This document shows, in pieces, positions 40,101 through 53,344 of a DNA stretch of 64,000 nt. The first letter of the stretch is position 1, and the number at the start of each line of letters is the position of its first letter. The translations under genes and the position numbers were made by a program. The notes below the pieces were generated by a model. That model did no database searches and was not told the DNA's origin. It was given only the letters and a program-made list of their open reading frames with translations. This DNA is from Poecilobothrus nobilitatus (Eukaryota; Arthropoda; Insecta; Diptera; Dolichopodidae), in the NCBI GenBank assembly GCA_947095535.1, contig OX352773.1, forward strand, positions 39,887,398 to 39,951,397. The letters run 5' to 3'.

Positions 40101-42024
40101 GTCTCAAATATTAATATAATGTCATAATTTTAATTTTATGTCATTAAATTTATGAATCAGAATGAAAAAAGTTATTTTGACGTAGAAAAATTATTACAAA
40201 GACAAAGACTAATAGAATTGGATTCTAAATAGATATGATATAAATAAGTAGATATGATATACATAGAAATTTTTACCAATTCTTTTAATATACCAACCTT
40301 TATTTGCAATTAATAAATATAAAAAGAAAAAATTTACATACATATAGTACAATGTTATTTAATAACAAATTTATTTTTTATTTAACATTTTACAATGTTT
40401 TATAATTTTTTTTTTTTTTCTTTGTTATGAAAGTAAAATTTATGAGTCAAAAATTTTAATGTCAATTAATTTTTTATTTTATTGTACCCAACGTTTCAAA
40501 AAGTTTGTTATTTATGTTATTATATTATATCTTATTAATTTAGAACTTTGATCTTTTTTTTTTTTTCTTAGAAGATGCTAACAACAGAACTAAGTGCAAT
40601 GATATTTTAGAGCGGTAAAAAAAAATCCGTTAAAAAAACCTTTAATTTAAAAATGTTTACTTAAAATGCGGTCATATTTCTTACAGTTTCTTCAAAATTA
40701 TAGAAAAATTTGTTGATTAGGGCTTATACTTCTTATGAGATAAAAATTCCTTTAAAAGTTCCCTTAACATCTACTTACCTATGTAAGAAACAAAATGTTA
40801 AACTCATGCGAAAGATTTTCCTATCATTTTTGTTTTTTTTTAATAATTTTTTCTTTTTTGTCTTAACTTTACAATATTATTTTATAAAATATTAACTTTT
40901 ACCTTTAAATTAGAAATTTTAAACTTAAAATTTTGTTATAATTCTTTTACCTAAAATGAGAAAACAAAAAGAAAAGAAAATTTTAGAAATCATTTTTTAA
41001 AAATTTTATAAATTAAATTTAATAATAAATTATTATCATTTTATCTGTTTCTTCTATAATTAATATATTGTATATTCATATAATATAAAAAAAAACTTTT
41101 AAAATACTGATGCCATAAATTTTTTAATAGAATTTTTCCATGATTTTTTTTGGGTAAATAGTTAAGAAAATTTTAATAATGTGAAAATTGATTTGATCTC
41201 GAAAGACTATTTACCTATGTATGTAATTCTAATTTTTTACATAAGTAAAATTAAATTCTTTTAAAAATTCTAATGTTTTATATTAAAAATTGTATTTTAT
41301 ATAATTTAGATTAATCAATATGTGTTCTTTTTCAATTTTTCTTTTTAATTTTAATTGTTTAAGAAACAGCAATTATTGGAATGCCAACCATTTAACCACA
41401 AAACAGCAGAACGCTGTTAAAATTGTAATTTAAATGTTAATTATATTTTATTTTTTTAAGTTAAAACTGTTTTTGTAAATTTTTTTTAAGGTTAAGTAGT
41501 TTAAGATTGTATAATGGGTAAAAATAAAAATTTAATTAAAACAAAAAAAAAAAATATTAAAAATTGTTTTGTAAAATTTTTAATTAGTTCCTAATAATAT
41601 GCAATAATTTTTTACAACTAATTGTAAATAATATTCGGAAAAATTTCATCAACCTATAATTTGATCACCATTTTGTTTCAAAAAAATTTTTATCTATTCT
41701 AAAACAAAACAAAAAACGAAATCATACACTACAATTAGCTACTTGAAATCCTACATCTATATAAACCCTGGTGGTCATTTAGCTCAACTATAAAATATTT
41801 GGACAAGAAAAAATAAAAGTAATAAAAACATTTTCTTTTTCCTGAAGTTACACTTAAATAGTAGATTCGCAATGTGGAGTAAGTGTAACAGTTATAGATT
41901 GTTGGTTGTTGATATACGAATACTCGTATAAAGTGTGAGAAGGAAAAAAGATAATTTAAATTTTCCGCTTAATAAAAAAGAATCGTATAATTTTTTTTTT
42001 TTTTTTACAAATAAAATTCAAAAC

Positions 42025-42050
42025 ACAGGTGTCCTCTTAAATGGACTTTT
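42025..42050 (+). repeat. Fragment of the 28.3-kb MITE terminal repeat
   Basis: TGTCCTCTTAAATGGACTT near 42030-42048 matches the left arm of the 28.3-kb element (TGTCCTCTTAAATAGACTT) in 18 of 19 positions. In DNA this AT-rich a GC-containing 19-base match is unlikely by chance, but nothing on either side extends it, so it is a short relic at best. Confidence 0.4.
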
Positions 42051-43459
42051 TAAAATTCATTGTAAATGTATTAAATTTGGTTTTATTGCACCTTCTGCAA
42101 TTTAAATTCCCTTGATTAAAAAAAAAAAATAAAAGTTAAAATAAAAAATGTATTGCACGATTTGTTGTTTATAGAACTGTTGACTTTTGTTTTTTTTTTT
42201 GACAGCCCACGTATTCTATATAGGTACATATACATATTTATGTATAACTATACATATAGTCATATACATATTTATGTGTAACTAAAAGAAGTGTTTTAAA
42301 ATTTTTTTTCTGTAATTTTTCCTCTTCTTTATATTAATTTATTTAAAAGTTTACTTTCTTAAAAATGATTTTGATTATTTTGAAAAATAAAACTGACATA
42401 TTTAATATATGTATGTCTATATTGGTTAAAAATTATAATATTATGTCATAAACTTTTTAATCAAAAATTGAATTTAATAAGAGATAATAAGTGATGTTAT
42501 GATTTCTTTTTAAACGAACTTACCTACCTTTTAAAAGTTTAAAATTCAGCTTAAATTGAATGGACTGATTTAGTTTACTAAATCCTTTTAGTTATCTCAA
42601 GATAATTAGTCTTTGATTCTAATGACAGATCAAACATAAGTTACGGCATATTCTGATATCATTCAAAAATATTAATATGTATTTAATACGTAACTAATTT
42701 CTTTAATTTCAAAAATCCTGAACCGTGAAGTTGATATACTTATGAGATGGTTTAAATACTTTAGATTTACATTTTAAAAATGTTTATCAGTAAGATATAA
42801 TATTTTATTCAAAGACTTCCCTCATCGTGTTGTCAGAATTTTTTAAGTTTTTTTTACATCACTTTCAATCTATTTCTAGGTAAAACTAAATTGCATTTTT
42901 AACTGAAAGTTCGAAAGAATACTACATCTACAATGTCCAACAATAAACCATTCTTCAAAAAATTATTTACATTTGTAATTAATATCAAGAAAAGAAACAA
43001 AAAAAAAAAAAAAGTAAGTCACGGCGATCCTCCTTCTCTCTACAACAAAAAAAGATTAAAATAAATATAAATTTAAAAATAAAAAATAAATATCCACCGT
43101 GTCTTCAAGTAAGTCACACTTAACAGCGTGGGTGTTCAAAATAAAAAAAAAAAAAAAAAAACAATTTCTGTTTTGTATTTATTCTGTCATGCCATCCAAA
43201 ATCACCAAAAGATGGCAGGAGGGATCAAAAAAAAAAATATTACAGTCGTAATATTTAACGTATTTATACTTAACTGTATTTTTTTTTTAAATTTTTTTTT
43301 TATTATTCTGAAAATTTAAAAATAAAAATGAAGAAAAAGAGGAGATATAATTTTGTTAAATTTTGATGGGCAGTTTATTGACAAACTGTAAAAACAGAAC
43401 CGCAAGAGGTAAAAAAAATGCAGAGTGCTAAAAATGACAATTTTCATGAAATATAAATA

Positions 43460-43482
43460 TTTTTTTTTTTTTTTTTTTTTTT
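43460..43482. repeat. 23-base poly(T) tract
   Basis: An uninterrupted T23 run, among the longest homopolymers of the window. Confidence 0.9.
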
Positions 43483-44292
43483 GTTTGTTTCTTGGCTTTT
43501 TTTTCAGAGGAAAATTTTGTTATTTCATATTTTATTTTGTTTTTAAATTTACAAAATTGGATAAATAAAACATAAAGAAAAATTTAAAAGATAAAAAAAA
43601 ATTATAGTTACATAAAATTGATTTAAAGTCGCTTACTATAGGAAATTTAAAATTTTTAGCTTCCTTTTATCTTTTCAATTAATAAATTTATATTTTGCCC
43701 TAACTTAAATTATTTTTAGTTGACGACAAGTAAACTATATATACCGTATATGTACGTTATAACTACTTAGAATAAAATTATGAGTAAGGCAAAAGGATAT
43801 TATACAAAAATTCCTAATAACATTTTTATTAATAAAACATTATAAAAAAATATTCTAACGAAAATATCTAAGGAAAAATGAGTGGATTCAAAAGAATTCA
43901 AATAAGCATTTTCAGTATAATACTTATGTACTTCAAATGTCACTTTTAAGTTATATAATTGATGTGGGTATTAATAGTAGCCATAATTTAAATTCACTAT
44001 ACGTATCTAAAACGTAAATTTTGACAATTCAATGAACCTCATTATTATTATCTTATATAATATACAAAAAAAAAAATTTGTTTTTAAAAAAGAAAAAAAA
44101 AAAAGGAAAATTCAAATTAAAAGGAGGTGTATATTTTCCTTTTTTATTTTCTTTAAATTTATCGAAAAGGTTACAACAAAAATATTGCTGGTATTAAGTA
44201 ACAAACACTGAGCAATCAAAAAAATATATACATAAATATATACATATAAATATATTTAAATAATTTTTAAGAATAAGTATTTAAGATAATCT

Positions 44293-44351
44293 AATGATAA
44301 TAGTGATGATGATGATGATAATGATGGTAATAATGATGGTAATACCGATGA
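44293..44351 (+). repeat. GAT-type trinucleotide microsatellite
   Basis: An imperfect GAT/AAT/GGT trinucleotide repeat. The frame beginning at 44293 reads as an Asn/Asp/Gly-rich peptide that continues past the repeat as TDEIILEEVSEK to a stop at 44380-44382. An in-frame stop sits just upstream, so it is not part of a longer open frame. The simplest reading is a microsatellite. Confidence 0.7.
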
Positions 44352-47300
44352 AATCATATTGGAGGAAGTTTCTGAGAAATAAATATTTTCATTTGTTTTG
44401 TTTTCATTTAATTTTTCTTTAGATTTTTAAAGAGTGGGATTAAAATATGAATTTGAATATATTCTTTTGATTATATAAAATGCCTGATTTATCTTAAATG
44501 TGAAAAAAAAAATTTTTTTTTTTTTTTTGTTGACTTTTTTGTTCTTAAATTATAACACATTTCTATTTAAATCAAATTTTTTATTAAATTTTAAAGAGTA
44601 TTAAGAAAATGAAGGAAATTTTGTAATTTATTCATCTTACTTATTTTTTTGATACTTTTATTAAAGTTCTTTTAGTTAGTATGATTAATGAAAAAAGTTT
44701 AGGATTTTTTTTTTTTTTTTTTTTTTTGTTGAGATAAATTTAGATCATTTTTAAAAATTTAAATATGTATAATATATTATGTACCTACTTATTATTATAC
44801 ATATATACACATTTTTTTTTTATATAATATTATTTGAAACATTTTTGCGAAATAATTTTATTACAACAAAATTAAATGTATAGGGGTATATTAAATGGCA
44901 TAATAAAAATAAAAACAATAATAGATTTTAAGCAAAATTATCCGAAATACATAAAAGAAGCTTAATTACATCATATAAATTATAAAATATGCTTTCTTTT
45001 GTTGAACCTATTAATTAAATATATTATATACATATAATTACATAAATATAAATATATATAAATGTAGAAACCTGCTCTAATTTAATTATAGAAATTGCAT
45101 TATGACATTTATAATAAATAACGCCCGCCTACCATTTATTAATTATCTCATAGAATCAAAATATAAAAACAATATAAAAAAAAAAAATTTTTTTTTTTTA
45201 CTTTGAATTATTTAAAGTTAAAAAATTTGTTCAAAACTTAATCTTATAATAATTAAAAGACACCAATAATCACAACAAATGTAAATTGATCTTTTTCAAT
45301 TTGCAACATTTTTCTTTCACACTTTCTCATTTTTAGTTGTTTTTTTTTATAGTTTTTTTTTTTAGTTTAATTATTAGTAAGTAAATGGAGTAAATGGAAC
45401 AAGCTGCGGTTTTAAATTGCAAAAATGTGATATGCATCTGAGAAACCAAAAGTCTCATATAACTATTAGTAGTATCCGTATATAACTAGTATTAATACCT
45501 TCGATTGCAATAAAATTCACTAATTTTTTTTTTTTTTTAAGTACGAATACATACTTAAGGTATATATTCAATTCATTTTATAATAAATTTTATTTCATCA
45601 CGTTTGTATACCTAATTTTTTACGCAATACAAAAACAACAGATCACCCATTCCCTATTACAATTTTCCAAACAACATTTTCCGGTAAATCTTTGGTCCAT
45701 TGATCATTTCTAAAATATTACTTTTACATGAGAATACATAATATGTATGTATTTAATAGAAGGTAATTAATATTTTCAACATAATCTAATTTACTTTCTG
45801 ATGTATACTACTTATTTATATCATCCATACATATACTAACAATAAACAATGTTTATAAATAAAGAAAAATAAAATCAAAAACAACAACAATTATTAAATA
45901 TAATCACTTAAACGTAATAAAAATTTATTTGGTAAACAAAAAATAAGAAAATCGCTCACTCAAATTTCCATCTAAAAGAAATTGAAGAAAAACAAAAATG
46001 AGAAAAACTCGGCTCAAATTGAATTTTTCGCTTTTGTTTACATTAAAAGAAAAATAGAAAAAAAAATAATAATAATAAAAAGTGAACGCTTTGTTATGTT
46101 CTACAACACTTATATATAACAACATTTTAAAATAAAAAAAAAAATAAATAAATCCAATTTTTTGTTACGTAACATTTCATTAAAAAAAAAAATTGAAATT
46201 ATATCGCGCTTTTTTTTTTTTTTTTTTTCCCTTTCAACGATAAGACAAGAATACAAGACATTCATTTTTTTTTTTTTTTTTTAAACCGAAAATTTATCAG
46301 TCAGAGTGTCTCTCTTGAAAATGTTTCCTTGCTTATCGGGGTTTTCTTTTTTAAAAAAAAAAAGAAAAAAAAATGCTGCAATATGATGTCAGGAAATTAA
46401 ATAAAAAGTAAATAAGTACTTAGGAATAGTTATGCCGAATATTTTGATTATAAAAAGGTTATAATTATAGTAAAAATAAAACCATTTTAACTTAAAATAT
46501 TTTAAAACAAAAATTACTTTTTTAAATTAAATTAAAAGAAAAATGGTTCATGGTTTCAATGGAATGATTCATTTGATGAATTCTTATGAATTTATTTTTA
46601 TTTTTAAGACCTTGATTTACAAATATTATTCATTTATTCACCTTCATCTATAACATTATCTATATGGAGAAGAAGCTCAGCACATTTATAAAATATTCAG
46701 GAAAAGAATAGGTTTTAAGATGGTATAATAATAATTTAGAAAATGGTATAAGGAAGAAGAAAATGTAGTGAAAGTGAAATTATTTTATCATTTTGGTAAC
46801 TTTAAAAACTCCATCCATGTTTAATATTCTAAAGCAAAAAATAACATTTACTAATTAGAAATACTGTCGTAGGAACTTAAATGTTCTTTTCTATTAAGGT
46901 TTTACAATAAGCGTCTATTAAATTTTACACTAACTAAGTACTTATATAATATAGAAAGAACTCTATTTTTAAATCTGTTTAAAAAAAAGATGTTGCGTTG
47001 CGATTTCCTCTCATAAACGAGGAAATACGAATTACGAACATTACAGTTGTCATTGTCATTTACGCTTTAAAATTAACATTTAAAAATACATACGTCATAA
47101 CATTAGTTATTTTATTAAATATATACCTAATTGTTAAAAATGATTTTATCTAAATTAAATGTATATATTTGTACGATTTTCTGATATTTATGTGTGGTGG
47201 TAATATATAAAAAATCTGATGAGTTGAAAATATTTTTTGAAGTTTTCAAACCTCAAAGGAATAACGTAAAGTGTAAAAAAATTTTTTTTTTTTTCAATTT

Positions 47301-50173
47301 TTTAAAATTCATAATTGAAGATTCATACAAATTATTGTTAAGCCAATTTTTTTTGTTATACAAATAATAAAAACTTTATTACATTGGATTTCATTTCATA
47401 CATCCAATTTATTATCATTCATACTTATTTGTATTAAATTTTTTTCGAAACATCAAAATTCAGCAGCATGTTGCAATGTTTATAAAAATACAGTCATGTT
47501 TACATATAGGAGAAATTTGTTTGTTTTAAATAATATATGTAAGTATGTATATATGTATATATAATTTAAATTTGTACATATACATATATATGATATATAT
47601 GATAGATATATATATATATATATGTATATATTTATTAAGAGTTGATAAAAAATTAGGTTAAGGAACGGTGTATTAATATATATGTGCATATATGTAAATA
47701 TATATATCATTTTTAGAATGATATAGAAAAATACATATACAAAAAAAAAAAAAAATCAAGTACTTGAACCAATTTGGCAATTCAGTTTCCAACCAAAAAA
47801 AAACTTCTATTCTGTATATGAAATACAAATCAAAAGAGAAAAAAAATAAATTTCTTATTATTTTTTTTTTCTTTTTTCTAAACAAAAACTTCAACTTTTG
47901 AATGGATTTTTCCTGTTCTTATTTACTGTTCTATTTAAGAAAATAAAATGCTAGTTTTTTTTTTTTTTTTTAGTGAAACAGATGCAAATATGTTGCAATT
48001 GTTCGATCATTATGAAAATAAATATTAAATGTGTCGAAACATAATGATTTGGTGTTGAATATTTTTGATAAAAACGTAAAAGTAGTTCACTAGATTATAT
48101 TATATTTTTTTTTTGTTTATTGTAGTTTTTATTACATACTTATTTATATACATATTTGATTTTCTTTTCTTCCCCCTCATATTTTTATTTTTCAAAATTA
48201 AGTCTGATAAAAAAATATACTCTTTTTCTTCAAGTTTTCCATTGGTATATCTACTCAGTACTCAAAACTCAAATCTTTATAAAATTTTACAGTATTTTAC
48301 ACTATTGTTTTTAACCTTCTTACAACAACTTATCAATGCGGCTAACCCGTTTTAATCTGTTGTTAATTTTTTTAATAAAAAGAAAGTTTGCAACATTCAT
48401 AGTAAATTTTCACAAAAACGTCAATTACTGGAAGAAATTAATGTGGATTTAGTCAGTAAGAAAATGACACTACCAAGGGCGCGTATTTTAAAAGAAGAAG
48501 ACACGTAAGAAATAAACACACAAAGTAAAGAAACATTGAATTAGATTAAAATCCTAGCTATATTAACATTGGTGAAGGATTCCAGTTAATTTAGGTAAGT
48601 ATTAATTAAAAAAATAAATATATATACCTAATATACATTGTTTATATAAAAAAATATATAATATTACGTTAGTAAAATATTTAAATTTTAGAAGATTACT
48701 TCTGTAATAGAAAAATTGAAGTCAAACTTTACTTTACACAATTTTGAACTGACCTTAAAAGAAGAGAATATTTCGTTTTCCTTTTCACTTCCTTTAAAAA
48801 ACATTTTTTTAAATTTTCATTTGCTTTTTTTATTTATTTTATTATTATGTACATAATAACTCATGTATGTATGTATGAGAACGTATATAGTATATATTTT
48901 TACAAAAAAAAAATTAATGGGTTAAAAAAAATTCTCACGTTTTTAATATAAGATTTATGTGACCCAAAAAAAAAAAGTTTTTAATTAACAAAATTCTAAT
49001 TCTAACAAATACCTAAATTCAAACCACAAAAATATTATATATACTTATAGTCAGGAATTTTTATTTTTTTCTTTAATGTTTTTGACAAATTCAATTTTAA
49101 ATTGTCCTGAAACATAAAAAAGAAAAACTTTATTAAAATTCCTTTAAAAATATATGGGATGTACAACAAAAGAATATTTCTTGCATTTTTGTACTATAAT
49201 TTTATTTTACTCTCATTTTCTGAATTCAATTAAAAGCAATGTAAAAATTTTCCGAGGGAAATGACTTCTTTCAAAAAAAGAAAATGAAAAAATTGTTTGA
49301 ATAAAGTACATAAGTATATACATATGCATATGTTCCAAAGAGCAAAAAAGCGTTCAATCAATAATATAAAAATAATACTGGAAATGTCAGCTTATTAAAA
49401 CATGATACTCATACATAAATCTTTTTTACTAATGGCTTGTGTCACCCTTTTTTTTTATATGTTCTCTAAAACTTTTCTTTTTTTCTTTTTGTTTCCAAGT
49501 TCAATGTTTGAAGCATATGGATGAAAAATATGTGATTAAAATTGCATCCGTAATATGAACAGAACATTGAAGTAAGTAAATGTAAAGCCAAATTTAAAAA
49601 AAAAAATAATAAAAATGATATGTAATTCAATTTTATTGTACTCGTAAAAAGTAGGGAATACCATTCGAATTTTACCACTTCTGATATTAAAAAAAAAAAA
49701 AAAAACCGAAAAAAAGAAGGTGATTATGATCATCTTATTGATTGCATTTTATATAAATTATGAATATAAAAACAGAACAATTTAGGGATTGAAAAAACAA
49801 AAAAAAAGTTAAACAAAAAAAATTCATTGGAAAATTTATGGATTTATTCATTTTCCATCCGAATAAAATATTAAAAATAAACAAGTAATGAAAAAACCAA
49901 AGATTTTCAAAAAAGCACATTTCCCAAATTAGTTTTTGGTAAAGACTAGTACAAAAATATTTAGTATATTACGTATATTGAATAAAATAAATTTATAATA
50001 ATATAAAAATTGAAAGAAAATATGTATTAGAATAATTTGTTCGAGAAATCGCGAAAAATCAAGTCACACTTTCGTCAATTTTAAGGTAATCCTATATTAT
50101 TAAAAAAAAATTATTAACACAAATAAAACAATAATATTGAAGCTTTAATTTTTGTATATTACTTGAAAAAAAT

Positions 50174-50388
50174 TTGGGCAGTTGCCCAAGTTACAGGTGT
50201 TTAAAAATAGAGAATTTTCAGTTTTTGACCCCTTACAGCTCCTAAACAGGGGGTGACACAAAAATGTTTCCTGAAATCACTCATACTTATTTCCAAAAAT
50301 CGAACTCCGCTCAAAACATCCAGACGGACGGACGGACAGAGGGACAGAGTGAAAGCACATTTTTCCAAAAATTTTTTAAAAATGTGCT
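50174..50388 (+). repeat. Dispersed-repeat fragment with two hairpins and a GGAC run
   Basis: This patch is clearly less AT-rich than its surroundings. It begins with a perfect hairpin TTGGGCA-GT-TGCCCAA (50174-50189). It continues through TTTTTGACCCCTTACAGCTC and CAGGGGGTGACA, then a GACGGACGGACGGACAGAGG run (about 50323-50342). It ends with a perfect 11-bp hairpin AGCACATTTTT/AAAAATGTGCT (50354-50364 with 50378-50388). GGAC/AGAC runs of this type are common near the ends of dispersed repeats in insect genomes (general knowledge). Helitrons carry a 3' hairpin, but no CTRR-T terminus is evident. I cannot name the family. The short plus-strand frame here simply translates the GGAC run. Confidence 0.5.
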
Positions 50389-50394
50389 AAAAAG

Positions 50395-53055
50395 AATTAA
50401 TGTCTGCATTTCTTTTTCTTTTTTTTTTTTTTTTAAATATAACACCATTATTTGGTTATTTTTCTAATAATTTATAAGTAGATGCAATTTTTGGTAATCA
50501 TGATCCAATTTTTTTTTTTTTAAAGGTTAAGAAGAGGGTTAACGTTTTTCATTTTGTGATACATTTAAATCCTTAAAATTAAGGTTTACTTATATGTTAT
50601 AGAAATGTAATATGTACATATTTTTGCCCTATTGATAATTTTTGGCTCTTAGTAAATGCAATCTGTTTTTTTTTCTATGAAAATAAAAGAAATTTAATTT
50701 AATATGCAAAATACAAAAAAAAAAAAAAAAAATAGAAGGGCCAAAATAAATCTTTTATGTTTGTTCATTAGCTTAGGTTAACCTATAATTTATTAAAATA
50801 ATTTTTATATTATATGTATGTAACATTTTCTGGGTTATAAATTTACATTATATATATAAAAAGTGAAAGAGAATTTAAAATTTTAAATGATAATTTTAGT
50901 AATTTTAGGGTTCATTTAACAGGAAAATAAAGCTTATATGTGAGACTAATTGTATTATTTTTTGAGTAAAGAAAAGAATTAAAAATTATCTTGAATAAAA
51001 AAAAATTTTTAAAAACTGATAATTTGAAAAATTAAATTTTCATATAAAATGGAAGAAAATTTATTTTAAGCACTTAAAAAAGTAAATGTATTTTAAGTTG
51101 ATTATAAATCTTCATTTGATATCTTTACCTCGCTTTATATGCAAATGTTACTTCTATACCTTAAATTAAAAAGAAGTTTTTCTTTTCTTTTATTTTTCAT
51201 TATCAACTAAAGGACATTTGTTTATTTTATATATATATAAAGAATATTATAATACTGCAAAACTCTAAAACCACTTAATGTAAGTATGAAATGAATACTG
51301 AGTAAGTTCACCTTGTTCCATTGAATTATATCTTATGGATGAAAACTCAAACTCTTACGCATTATAATGCATCGATTTTCGTTAGTGAAAGTTAATATAA
51401 AAAAAATCTTAATCTTATTTATGAATTTTTCTAATTGATACGTATTTGGAAACGTAAAGACTCAAGAAGCATTTTTCTATTTAGAAAAGTGCTTATAAAA
51501 GAGTTGCTACTAAAAGAAGAAGATTCTAACTTAAAAACAATTTATTGCATATATGAAACTTTTTTGGATAGGAGCCGTTTTAGAAATATTACGATATTGT
51601 TAATATAAAACAGTAATAGTAATACATTTCATTATTTTACAAATTTCAAAATTGCATTTAGTTTATTTTTAAAAATCATACGTTTTTAGTTAGTTTACAT
51701 TTTACTTTTAGTCCATTAAATTAAAAAACTATTTAGAAATTAAATGATTCTTTTACTTTTTACCTCTTAGAAATTGTGAAAAGTTTCTTTTTTTTGACCC
51801 AAATTGACAAAAATGATTTTAAGTTTTTTTTTGTCAAATTAAATTATGGAATTAAGAAAAAAAAGAAATACACTTTTATACTTTGTAAAACCTGCAAAAA
51901 AAGAAACAATTAAGTATATAAAAATAGTATAGAACAAGTAAGTATGTACTTCTAAAAACGCTTAAAAATCATTGTATTGAACATTTTTTTTTATCAAACA
52001 CAATAACATAAATTCATTTTATTATTTTTTACCGACAATTTTTTTAAAAATAATTTAATAATATTACTTGAATGAATAAATTGTTAATACGTAAAAAAAA
52101 AAATATAAAAACAAACAAAAAAGAAACATAAAAACCCAATAGTGTTTCTAATAACTATAATATAGTTTTCTGTTTCCATTCATGCTTCTCTTATCATAGA
52201 TAATAGAAAATAACAAAAAAAAACTACATTGGTAATGTCAGTTAAATATGTATTCTACGATTACTGACTTATAAAGGTAGGTAATATTCAAATAAAATGC
52301 AAAACAATTTTATTCTAACTATATGACAATAGCATAAAAAAAATTTTTTTAAAAAAAGGGAAGAAGATTAATACAGAAAAAGTATAATTATGCAATATTT
52401 TGTTGAAAAGTGAAACACAACACAATGAACTCATTTTTTTTTGTTAACAAAAGCACCCATGGTGGTTGAATTCAGTGTATGTGTATGAATAACATATACA
52501 TATATATGTATGTATGTATATAAAACAAAATTAATGCGATGATGCACTGTACTAGATTATTTTATGGGCACTGATTTAATATTACGGGTAATTTTGAATA
52601 TCCCATTATTATGTACGTTTACCGATTATTATACATAACTTAATAGTTCATTAATAAATGAACAATGTAATAAATAAATAAAATGCGTTAAAAGAAACAT
52701 ATTTCATATATTTCTGAAATATATAATCCAATAGTTAATTTATTAGATAGTAAAAGTATTTGTGTATTTCCTAATAAATCAATTTTTTCATTATCTATCT
52801 AACACGTACATAAGACCAAAGATGAAGTAGCATTTTCGAGCAGGTTTCTTTAAAATGTTTTAATTCCTATTCTGCATAAAGTGCAAAGCAGACCAATTCA
52901 TTTAATAAACAATATAATCTAAATGTTAACTAAAAAATCTTTAAGTAAGTTCTCTTAATCTGTTATAGATATCTAGTAAAGAGAAATCTTGTTCCAAAGA
53001 AATAGAAAGTTTGATACAATACTTTTCAAAGAGAAAGAAAGAAGAAAAGCTGCCT
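50395..53055. other. AT-rich non-coding DNA, no gene seen
   Basis: No gene is visible. There are TATG repeats near 52495-52520 and scattered poly(A)/poly(T) runs; nothing else stands out. Confidence 0.55.
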
Positions 53056-53061
53056 GCGCCT

Positions 53062-53340
53062 ATGTACGTAGTTCAAATTTCTGATCGCATATATTTCAAC
53101 TTATGTAAATACGTTTACGAACACGAACATCGCGAATATAGAACCTTATTCAATCACTTGTGTTCTTTAACCACTTGTGTTAAGATAATTATATTTTCAA
53201 CTTACAAAGATTTAATAAGGACCTTCATATCTAGGTTTTTCTATAGGAATATGGAATTATGTAATAAATTTTAACACAATTTCTTAATAGATTCATACTT
53301 TGTCCAAACAGTGTATTAATCTATTTTTTGATTAAATAGG
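53062..53340 (+). mobile_element. Old LINE 3'-end fragment
   Basis: This is a diverged relative of the LINE tail at 54.7 kb, in the same orientation. The nucleotides ACGAACATCGCGAATRTRGA are shared. Order is also kept for the VVQI codons, the AATTATATTTTCAACTTACA block (ATTACATTTACAACGTGCA in the other copy), and a 3' part with CAAACAGTGTATTA (GACCAGACAGTACATTA in the other). In the matching frame it reads RTSRI then a stop, so it is broken. The plus-strand frame 53011-53274 is open across it but switches frame relative to the LINE protein (VVQISDRIYFNLC, then out of register). The 3' sequence past about 53340 cannot be aligned further. Confidence 0.6.
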
Positions 53341-53344
53341 AAGA

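Larger units (their letters stand above)
37135..50165. other. AT-rich non-coding DNA, no gene seen
   Basis: In this 13-kb stretch I see simple sequence only, apart from small items listed separately. Long homopolymers include T23 at 43460-43482 and T23 at 44705-44727. There is a TATA run at 47606-47622. A 7-bp hairpin TGCCATC/GATGGCA lies at about 43193-43219. Open frames at 45925-46125, 47480-47710, 47673-47894 and 49466-49920 (minus) and 48113-48355 (plus) are hydrophobic or low-complexity and carry no recognisable motif. Confidence 0.5.

Noticed and set aside
41378..41425. tRNA-like GTGGTTAAATGGTTGGCATT on the minus strand with nearby CAGCAGAACGCTG
   Set aside because: Only an A-box resemblance; no B box at the expected distance and no pairing stems.
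47480..47894. Two overlapping minus-strand frames rich in IYIYIY
   Set aside because: Direct translations of a TATA microsatellite and poly(A) runs.
50264..50467. Open frame containing QTDGRTEGQSE
   Set aside because: It translates the GGAC run of a dispersed-repeat fragment and ends in poly-Phe from a T tract.
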